In this document: positions 5,916-10,929 of the stretch, piece by piece
Layout: the number at the start of each line of letters is the position of its first letter
How positions within the stretch are numbered: the first letter of the stretch is position 1
Assembly (NCBI GenBank): GCA_038227745.1
Contig: JBBRPS010000318.1
Location: 1-10,929 of the forward strand
Source of the DNA: DASPXY01 sp038227745
Lineage (GTDB): Bacteria > Planctomycetota > Planctomycetia > Gemmatales > Gemmataceae
Length of the DNA: 10,929 nt
Reading direction: 5' to 3'
Made by a program: the position numbers and the translations under genes
Notes under the pieces: model-generated
Told to the model about the DNA's origin: nothing
What the model saw: the letters and a program-made list of their open reading frames with translations, nothing else
The model's database searches: none

Positions 5916-6926
5916 CTATCCCCGCCCCGCCGCCAGGAGCGCCGCCACCCGCGCCGCCTCCACCAGGCCCGAACCGTCGGCGACACCGCGGCCGGCGATG
6001 TCGTAGGCGGTGCCGTGCGCCACGCTCGTCCGCACCAGCGGTAGGCCCACACTGATATTGACCGCACGCAGGTTGCTCAACAGCTTCAACGCGATGTGCC
6101 CCTGGTCGTGGTACATGGCCACCACGCCGTCGAACTCGCCGGCCCGGCCGCGCAGGAACAGCGTGTCGCTCGGCCACGGCCCGCTGGCGTCGATGCCCTC
6201 CGCCTGGGCCGCCGTCACCGCCGGCCGGATCAGCGTCTCCTCTTCCTCGCCGAACAGGCCGCCGTCGCTCGCGTGCGGGTTCAGCGCCGCCACGCCCAGG
6301 CGCGGCTTCCGTCCCAGCAGCCGTGCCATCATGCCGTCCAGCAGGCGCGTCTTCTCCAGCACCGCCGCAGTCGAGAGGTGCTGGAACACGTCGCGCAGCG
6401 CCATGTGCAGGGTGACGTGGATCACACCCAGGCCGTTCGGCACCTCCGGCCCGCGCGCGTACAGCATCATGGCGAACTCGCGCGTGCCGGTGCGCTCGGC
6501 CAGGATCTCCGTGTGCCCGGGGTAAAGCAGGCCCGCCGCCCGCAGGCCCTCCTTGTGCAGCGGCGCCGTGACGATGCCGTCCGCCGCCCCGGCCATCGTC
6601 AGGTCGATGGCCGTGCAGAGGAAGTCGTAAGCGGCCCGACCCGCCGCCGCGGTCACGCGCCCCGGCTCCACGCCGCCCAGGTCCTGCGTGCTGCCGGCGA
6701 GGCAGGGCACGACCGCGGCGGACGCCTCGGCAGCAGCGGGGCGCTGCACCGGCACGACCTCCGCGGACGAGTTGACCAGACGCAAGGCCCGGCGCATCCA
6801 GGCGGGGTCGCCGACCACGACCGGCCGGCAGACCTCGCAGAGACTCGGCCAGGCGCGGGCGATCACCTCCGGCCCGATGCCGGCCACGTCTCCCATCGTC
6901 AGCAGCAACCGCGGGCTGCGATTCAT
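5916..6926 (-). CDS. pdxA: 4-hydroxythreonine-4-phosphate dehydrogenase family
   Basis: PdxA oxidises 4-phosphohydroxy-L-threonine with NAD+; the product decarboxylates and is joined by PdxJ to give pyridoxine 5'-phosphate (DXP-dependent vitamin B6 pathway, cytoplasm). The 336 residues match the family length of about 330. Visible motifs: TMGDVAGIGPEV (10-21); substrate-site PGHTE (H138, T139); three likely metal-binding His residues in VTLHMALRDV (H174), LNPHASDGG (H218) and MYHDQGHIALK (H273); and the C-terminal GLPLVRTSVAHGTAYDIAGRG (H304). The residue before that HGTA is Ala where Asp is common. Paralogues (PdxA2) act on phosphorylated C4 sugar acids, so a catabolic role is possible given the sugar kinase nearby. 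ATG at 6926 has GGAAAG upstream. The 114-base gap behind it holds only a weak 6-bp inverted repeat (6965-6970/6986-6991). Confidence 0.94.
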   Translation of the reverse strand: MNRSPRLLLTMGDVAGIGPEVIARAWPSLCEVCRPVVVGDPAWMRRALRLVNSSAEVVPVQRPAAAEASAAVVPCLAGSTQDLGGVEPGRVTAAAGRAAYDFLCTAIDLTMAGAADGIVTAPLHKEGLRAAGLLYPGHTEILAERTGTREFAMMLYARGPEVPNGLGVIHVTLHMALRDVFQHLSTAAVLEKTRLLDGMMARLLGRKPRLGVAALNPHASDGGLFGEEEETLIRPAVTAAQAEGIDASGPWPSDTLFLRGRAGEFDGVVAMYHDQGHIALKLLSNLRAVNISVGLPLVRTSVAHGTAYDIAGRGVADGSGLVEAARVAALLAAGRG

Positions 6927-7040
6927 CGAGGTTCTTTCCTGTCGAGCGTCGCGGCGCTATCGAGTGGGCGTTGCTGGGTGACAGGCGCCCATCTCATACC
7001 CGAGGCCGCCGGATTGTACAAGAGCGCCTGCCCGCCCCGC

Positions 7041-8411
7041 CTACTTCTTCTCCGGGATCAACTCCAGACACACCAGCCGCTCATTCCCGCGGACGTACAG
7101 CAGCCCGTGGGCCAGGATCGGCGCCGCCCAGCACGGGTACTCCAGCAGCGGCTCGTTCTTGCCCGGCAGGCGCAGCTCCACCTGGGACACCTCCTCGTAC
7201 CGCTTCGGGTTCACCTTCAGCAGGTACAGGACGCCGTCCTCGCCGAGGCAGAGGAAATGGCCGTCCACCATCAGCAGCGACGTCCGCGTCATGCGCGGCT
7301 GGCTCCACATCACCTTGCCCGTCGCCAGCTCGACGCAGCGCAGCTCCGCGTTCTCCGTGTGCCGGCCGCTGCAACCGTAGACGTAGCCGTCGTGGTACAC
7401 GGGCGTGTTCCAGTGGCACTGCAGGCTCTTGCCGCGCCGCTTCGCCGCGTCGCTCCAGACCTCCTTGCAGCCGCCCGGCCGTACCTTGAGCAAGGCGGCG
7501 CCGGGGCCGTACGTCTCGGAGATCAGGACCTGGTCGCCGACCACGACCGGGTTGGCGGCGGTGACGCTCTCCAGCGACTCGGCGCGCCAGGGGAAGTGGA
7601 AATCGACCTTGCCCGACTTCGGCTCGAAGCCGATCAACCCGCCGCGCGCCAGCACGAAGCACCAGCGCCGGCCGCCGATCGTGGCGAGGACCGGACAGGC
7701 GTAGCCGGCCAACTCGTCGGTGATGCGGTAGCGGACCTTGCCGGTGTGCTTGTCGAAGGCGACCACGCCGCTGCCGTTGCCCTTGAGGTTGCCGAAGTCG
7801 TCCGGGTCGCTTCCTTTCGGACTGCCGCCCACCTGGACGATCAGCAGGTCGCCCTCGACGACCGGCGTGCTGCCGACGCCGAAGAAGTTCTGCACGACGC
7901 CGAAATCCTCGACGGTATCGACCTTCCACAGTAGCTTGCCGTTGAGGGCGGCGAGGCAGTGGAGCACGCCCTCGGCGCCGTAGGTGTAGACGCGGTCGCC
8001 GTCCACGACGGGGAAGCAGCGCGGGCCGCCGTTGTAGTTGTACTTGTCGCGGTAGTGCGTCGGGTACTCGAAGCGCCAGAGTTCCTCGCCCGTTTCGCTC
8101 GTGCAGCAGGTCAGGCGGGCCTGGTTGCCGTAACGGTCGAAGTGGAACAGCCGGCCGCGGCTGACCGCCGGCATGGCGTAGCCGATGCCGAGCGGCTTCT
8201 GCCAGACGACGCGCGGCCCCTGCGCGGGCCAGGGCGTGAGGATGCCCTTCTCGGCGGAGACGCTGTCGCCGGTCGGGCCGAGGAACCGCGGCCAGTCGCT
8301 GCCCGTCTGGCGCGTGCGCAGGTCGGGCGGCAGGCCGCCGGATTTCGTCTGGGCCTCGGAACCGCTGCAGCCCAGGACGACCAGACAGAGGAGCGCACCG
8401 ACGAGACGCAT
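7041..8411 (-). CDS. PQQ-like beta-propeller repeat lipoprotein
   Basis: A 456-residue exported protein built of PQQ-type (quinoprotein-like, WD40-like) propeller blades, a family abundant in planctomycetes and often of unknown function. The N-terminus is a short lipoprotein-type signal (VVLGC, Cys15; Leu at -2 is not the commonest residue), then the typical lead-in DWPRFLGPTGD and VSAEKG. Blades are marked by recurring units such as SETGEELW (105-112), LNGKLLWKV (156-164), KHTGKVRYR (221-229), KSGKVDFHF (265-273) and LATGKVMWS (362-370), each a strand-turn-strand with Gly-Lys and an aromatic end. No dehydrogenase motif or haem site (CXXCH) is seen, so it probably binds or scaffolds rather than oxidises. 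About 13 further cysteines are unusual for an exported protein. The ATG has GAGGA 9 bases upstream. Gaps of 111 bases before and 114 after leave operon membership open. Confidence 0.9.
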   Translation of the reverse strand: MRLVGALLCLVVLGCSGSEAQTKSGGLPPDLRTRQTGSDWPRFLGPTGDSVSAEKGILTPWPAQGPRVVWQKPLGIGYAMPAVSRGRLFHFDRYGNQARLTCCTSETGEELWRFEYPTHYRDKYNYNGGPRCFPVVDGDRVYTYGAEGVLHCLAALNGKLLWKVDTVEDFGVVQNFFGVGSTPVVEGDLLIVQVGGSPKGSDPDDFGNLKGNGSGVVAFDKHTGKVRYRITDELAGYACPVLATIGGRRWCFVLARGGLIGFEPKSGKVDFHFPWRAESLESVTAANPVVVGDQVLISETYGPGAALLKVRPGGCKEVWSDAAKRRGKSLQCHWNTPVYHDGYVYGCSGRHTENAELRCVELATGKVMWSQPRMTRTSLLMVDGHFLCLGEDGVLYLLKVNPKRYEEVSQVELRLPGKNEPLLEYPCWAAPILAHGLLYVRGNERLVCLELIPEKK

Positions 8412-8443
8412 GGCAGGTCATCCTCAACAGGGGGGCGACAGGC

Positions 8444-8457
8444 TGGACGGTGGACGG
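8444..8457. repeat. Tandem heptamer (TGGACGG)x2
   Basis: Two exact copies of TGGACGG lie head to tail in the 111-base gap between the FGGY kinase and the propeller gene. They have no assigned function. Apart from this, I see no feature in 8412-8522. Confidence 0.4.
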
Positions 8458-8522
8458 TCTCTCCCTTCACTTTACCGGATCCAGCGCCCGCGCGGCCAGC
8501 GCCGGGGGAGCTTTCGGCCGTG

Positions 8523-9827
8523 CTAGGCGGCCCCGCCCTGGAACAACCGCGCAACGCCCAGCAGGGACCCCTCCTCGAGCTCGCGCACCTCCGCCCCGGC
8601 GTACTCCGGCAACAGCCGCCGCACCACCTCCGCCCCGCCGCCGGTCAGGAACACTCGCCCGAACCGCTCGCCGAGCCCCAGGTGCGCGACCGCCTTGCGG
8701 TGCTGCTGGACCATCGCCTCCAGCACCGCTGCCAGCAGCTCCAGTCGGTCCGTCGTCACCGTCAAGTCGCGAAAGGCGGCCCGGTGCGCCTCGATCTCCA
8801 GCCGGTCGCCGCCCAGGTACGGCGGATCCAGGGTCACGCGCGTCTTGTGGCCGAGCGCCTCGGGGATGGTCTTCTCGTAGAACTCGGCCGCGGCCTGGTC
8901 GCGAAAGCAGAGCCGGTGCAGCCACTCCAGCGCCGCGCCGCCGACCGGGTTGTGCGTGACGTGGATGTAGCCCTCGCCGACGCCCAGGAGGTGAATCAGC
9001 CGCTCCGGGGCCGGCCGCGGCTGCGGCGCCAGGGCCGCCAGCACCTGCGTGGTGCCGACGCTGTGCAGCAGGTCGCCCGGCCGCATCCCCGCCGCCAGCA
9101 TCGCGCTGCTCGTGTCCGCCGTCCCCAGCTTCAGCGGCACCCCTGCGGGCACGCCCAATTCGGTCGCCACCGCCGCCCGCACCGTCCCCACCGTCGCGCC
9201 GCCGTCCACCACCGGCGGCAGCCACGCGACGTCCGCCTCGAAGTAGTCACACCAGCGCTGCGACCATTTGCGGTCCGTCATGGTGTTATAGAGGCCCGAG
9301 AAGCTGGCGTTGGCCGGGTCGAAGGCAGCGGTGCCCGTCAAATGCAGGGCCAGCCAGCCGTTGACGTGCAGGTAGTGGCGCACCTTGTGCGTCAGGTAGG
9401 GGTCCGTCTCGAGTTGCTGGCGGTAGCAGACGGCGCTGATGCCCCCCGGCAGGGGCCGGTTGCCGACCGTGCGCAGGAACTCCGCCCCAACCGCCTGCCA
9501 CGTCTGCCGCGCCGCCCCGCGCGCGCGGCGGTCGAGGTGCGTCCAGATGTTCGCGATCGGCCGGTGGTTCCGGTCGAGCAGCACCAGGGCCGGCGTCAGG
9601 CACGACAGGCCGACCGCCTCGACCGCGGGCCGCCGCAGCGTCGCCTGGCGGGCGGCCTTCGCCACCGCCTCCCACAGCCGCTGCGCCGGCACCTCGGCGG
9701 CGTCCGGCGTCGGCGCGTCCAGTTCGTAGGGGACGTGCGCCACCGGCCCGGCCAGGCGCGGCGCCGCCGCGTCCAGCACCGCCGCCTTCACCGACGACGT
9801 CCCCACGTCGAGAGCCAGGATTTGCAT
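8523..9827 (-). CDS. FGGY-type carbohydrate kinase (xylulokinase-like), short variant
   Basis: Predicted cytoplasmic ATP-dependent sugar or sugar-alcohol kinase of the FGGY branch of the actin/Hsp70 fold. Phosphate-1 motif LALDVGTSSVKAAVLD (4-19), a probable catalytic aspartate D238 in GTADTSSA, phosphate-2 LLHSVGTTQV (253-262) and adenosine motif VFLTGGGAE (392-400) are all present. The length of 434 residues is below the usual 480-520 of xylulokinase and glycerol kinase. The C-terminal block reads EEGSLLGVA where FGGY kinases usually have an EAxALGAA-like block. The substrate cannot be read from sequence; xylulose, another ketose or a polyol are options. The start at 9827 places the phosphate-1 motif at the very N-terminus as in the family, with a weak AAGAAGA site upstream. 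Only 32 bases separate it from the upstream hydrolase gene, so the two are very likely co-transcribed. Confidence 0.88.
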   Translation of the reverse strand: MQILALDVGTSSVKAAVLDAAAPRLAGPVAHVPYELDAPTPDAAEVPAQRLWEAVAKAARQATLRRPAVEAVGLSCLTPALVLLDRNHRPIANIWTHLDRRARGAARQTWQAVGAEFLRTVGNRPLPGGISAVCYRQQLETDPYLTHKVRHYLHVNGWLALHLTGTAAFDPANASFSGLYNTMTDRKWSQRWCDYFEADVAWLPPVVDGGATVGTVRAAVATELGVPAGVPLKLGTADTSSAMLAAGMRPGDLLHSVGTTQVLAALAPQPRPAPERLIHLLGVGEGYIHVTHNPVGGAALEWLHRLCFRDQAAAEFYEKTIPEALGHKTRVTLDPPYLGGDRLEIEAHRAAFRDLTVTTDRLELLAAVLEAMVQQHRKAVAHLGLGERFGRVFLTGGGAEVVRRLLPEYAGAEVRELEEGSLLGVARLFQGGAA

Positions 9828-9859
9828 GGCTCGAATCTTCTTTGTTGCCGCGGCGCGGC

Positions 9860-10759
9860 TCACCCGCCGCCCTTCTTCGCCTCCAGGTCGCGCAGCTTCA
9901 GGCCGGAGTGCCGGGCGATGAATGCCAGCATCGCCTGCGTCGCCGGGTCGTCCTGGTTGACCATGTTCCCCACGATGCTGCCGTGCGTGCGGCCGGCGAC
10001 CTTCAGGCTCGCCGCCTCGTTCTTGCCGTCCTGCAGCGCCTGGCGGAACTCCTCGGCCATCTTGTCGAAGTCCTTGCCGTCCTTGTCCGCGTAGAGGATG
10101 AGGAACGGCACGTGTCGGCCCTTGACGTGGGCCTGCGGCGAGGCGCTGCGGCGCTCCGCCTCGTCTTTGCCGAACGCGGCGCTGATCTTCCCCGGCCGGA
10201 TCGTGTAGACGCCGCTGATCGGAATGACGCCCTTGACGGCCGTCGCCGGCACCTTCACCGCCTCGAGGTAGCTCGGGTCGGTGCCGAGCAGCGCGACCAG
10301 GTGTCCGCCCGCCGAGTGGCCGCTCAGGAAGATCTCGTCGGCCCGCCCGCCGTACTTGGCGATGTGGCCGTGGACCCAGGCGAGCGCCTTCGCCACGTCC
10401 TGGGCGTGGGCGGGGTGCTTGACCTGCGGCGTCAGGCGGTAGTTCGTCACCGCCGTGCCGACGCCGTTGCGGGCGAACGTGTGGGCGAGCTTCGCGAACG
10501 CCTCCTTGCTGCCGCGCGTCCAGCCGCCGCCGTGGACGAACAGCAGCACCGGGAAACCCTTCTGGTCCTTCGGCAGATACAGGTCGAGCCGGTGCCGGAC
10601 CGGGTCGGCGTCCTTGCCGTCGTCGTAAGCGACGTCGCGGACGACCTCGACGGGGAACGGGCCGCCGAACTTCAGCCCGGCCTTCGTGTCGCCGGCGGGG
10701 CGGGCGGCCGCGGCGGTCAGGCACAGGGCCGCGCAGAGGAGGGAGAGTCTGGCTGTCAC
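9860..10759 (-). CDS. Exported alpha/beta hydrolase (BD-FAE/carboxylesterase type)
   Basis: A 299-residue secreted serine hydrolase, probably an esterase acting outside the cytoplasm on short acyl, acetyl or feruloyl esters. An N-terminal Sec signal (hydrophobic core about 5-19, Ala-rich cleavage area near 19-22) leads into the fold. The oxyanion-hole motif is HGGGW (76-80), the nucleophile elbow GHSAGGH has S149, and the acid and base are probably D225 (LYADKDG) and H259 (GRTHGS). The HGGGW block and NYRLTP (106-111) fit the esterase/lipase group that includes bifunctional feruloyl/acetyl-xylan esterases. The start is GTG, chosen because GGGAGG lies 8 bases upstream and the signal peptide begins there. 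It is first of the minus-strand run and lies 32 bases ahead of the sugar kinase, which suggests a saccharide-derived substrate. Substrate is unproven. Confidence 0.92.
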   Translation of the reverse strand: MTARLSLLCAALCLTAAAARPAGDTKAGLKFGGPFPVEVVRDVAYDDGKDADPVRHRLDLYLPKDQKGFPVLLFVHGGGWTRGSKEAFAKLAHTFARNGVGTAVTNYRLTPQVKHPAHAQDVAKALAWVHGHIAKYGGRADEIFLSGHSAGGHLVALLGTDPSYLEAVKVPATAVKGVIPISGVYTIRPGKISAAFGKDEAERRSASPQAHVKGRHVPFLILYADKDGKDFDKMAEEFRQALQDGKNEAASLKVAGRTHGSIVGNMVNQDDPATQAMLAFIARHSGLKLRDLEAKKGGG

Positions 10760-10807
10760 GGGGGCTACCTCCCATTGTGAAGAAGCGGGATGGAGTATCG
10801 AGGGGGT

Positions 10808-10836
10808 ATCCTAACCGCGGTGCGGAGGCGAGGCAA
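10808..10836 (-). promoter_or_regulatory. Candidate sigma70-type promoter of the hydrolase-kinase run
   Basis: On the minus strand TTGCCT (10836-10831) and TAGGAT (10813-10808) stand exactly 17 bases apart; each matches four of six consensus positions. Transcription would start near 10801 and give a leader of about 40 bases before the GTG at 10759. Placement is good but each hexamer is imperfect, so chance is possible. Confidence 0.35.
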
Positions 10837-10905
10837 GTTGCGCGGACCGACTCGATTCCGTAAGATATTCCTCCGGCGCGGCGAGTGGTCACACAAGCCC
10901 GACGC

Positions 10906-10929
10906 GCCAGCGAGGGGTCCCTCGCTGGC
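10906..10929. repeat. 24-bp palindrome at right window edge
   Basis: Arms GCCAGCGAGGG (10906-10916) and CCCTCGCTGGC (10919-10929) pair perfectly around a GT centre. The length and the GC-rich palindromic form match the ilvC-flanking palindromes, but the bases differ. It ends exactly at the window edge, so it may extend further. It lies about 70 bases upstream of the candidate hydrolase promoter in otherwise featureless non-coding DNA. Confidence 0.7.

Noticed and set aside
6965..6991. TGGGCG/CGCCCA inverted repeat between the propeller gene and pdxA
   Set aside because: A 6-bp stem with a 15-base loop and no T-run is expected by chance in such GC-rich DNA.
6096..7934. Plus-strand open frame (612 codons) opposite pdxA and the propeller gene
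   Set aside because: Antisense shadow spanning two real genes and their gap; no motif or domain in its translation.
7959..10094. Long plus-strand open frame (711 codons) opposite the propeller, kinase and hydrolase genes
   Set aside because: It runs antisense across three genes with recognised motifs and has low-complexity Arg/Ala/His-rich translation and no homology I recognise.
9828..10892. N-terminal extension of the FGGY kinase frame through the hydrolase gene (to a start at 10892)
   Set aside because: The frame stays open only because of GC-rich codon use; the extension is out of frame with the clear hydrolase, and FGGY kinases begin just before the LDVGTSS motif.

Overview
The window looks like chromosomal DNA of a high-GC planctomycete, most likely of the Gemmata group. 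The support is indirect: a very GC-rich composition, an exported PQQ-type beta-propeller lipoprotein with the opening typical of planctomycete proteins (DWPRFLGPTGD then VSAEKG), a zinc-ribbon Hsp70-like protein of unusual architecture, and short palindromic and tandem repeats in the gaps between genes. No rRNA, tRNA, CRISPR array, transposase or phage gene was seen. Seven genes are well supported and one small hypothetical gene is likely.

Left part (1-1427). Two adjacent stem-loops open the window (1-49 and 53-69); the second, read on the minus strand, could end ilvC transcription. ilvC (192-1253, minus) encodes a class I ketol-acid reductoisomerase whose sequence looks like the fungal mitochondrial/Bacteroidetes type. 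Two copies of a 24-bp palindrome flank it (144-167 and 1297-1320). The 174-bp gap to the next gene is divergent and holds the second palindrome, three 9-bp TTTTTCGTG-type tandem units and a -10-like box for each direction.

Middle (1428-5188, plus). A 1159-residue Hsp70-like protein carries an N-terminal four-cysteine zinc ribbon, a long uncharacterised beta-rich region, a Pro-rich linker and then a diverged but recognisable Hsp70 ATPase core with all three nucleotide-binding motifs. It has no canonical DnaK substrate-binding domain. A 67-residue acidic, helix-prone hypothetical protein follows on the same strand. This pair is the least explained part of the window.

Right part (5229-10759, all minus). 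Transcription order is: exported alpha/beta hydrolase, FGGY-type sugar kinase, PQQ-like beta-propeller lipoprotein, pdxA, histidine phosphatase. The hydrolase and kinase are 32 bp apart, and pdxA and the phosphatase 54 bp apart. The two gaps around the propeller gene are 111-114 bp, so the run may be one operon or two or three units. A plausible reading is that a secreted esterase releases a sugar or acyl-sugar and the kinase phosphorylates the product. PdxA and the phosphatase could serve vitamin B6 synthesis or act on phosphorylated sugar acids. This pathway link is inference. A candidate promoter with 17-bp spacing lies ahead of the hydrolase, and another 24-bp palindrome ends the window.
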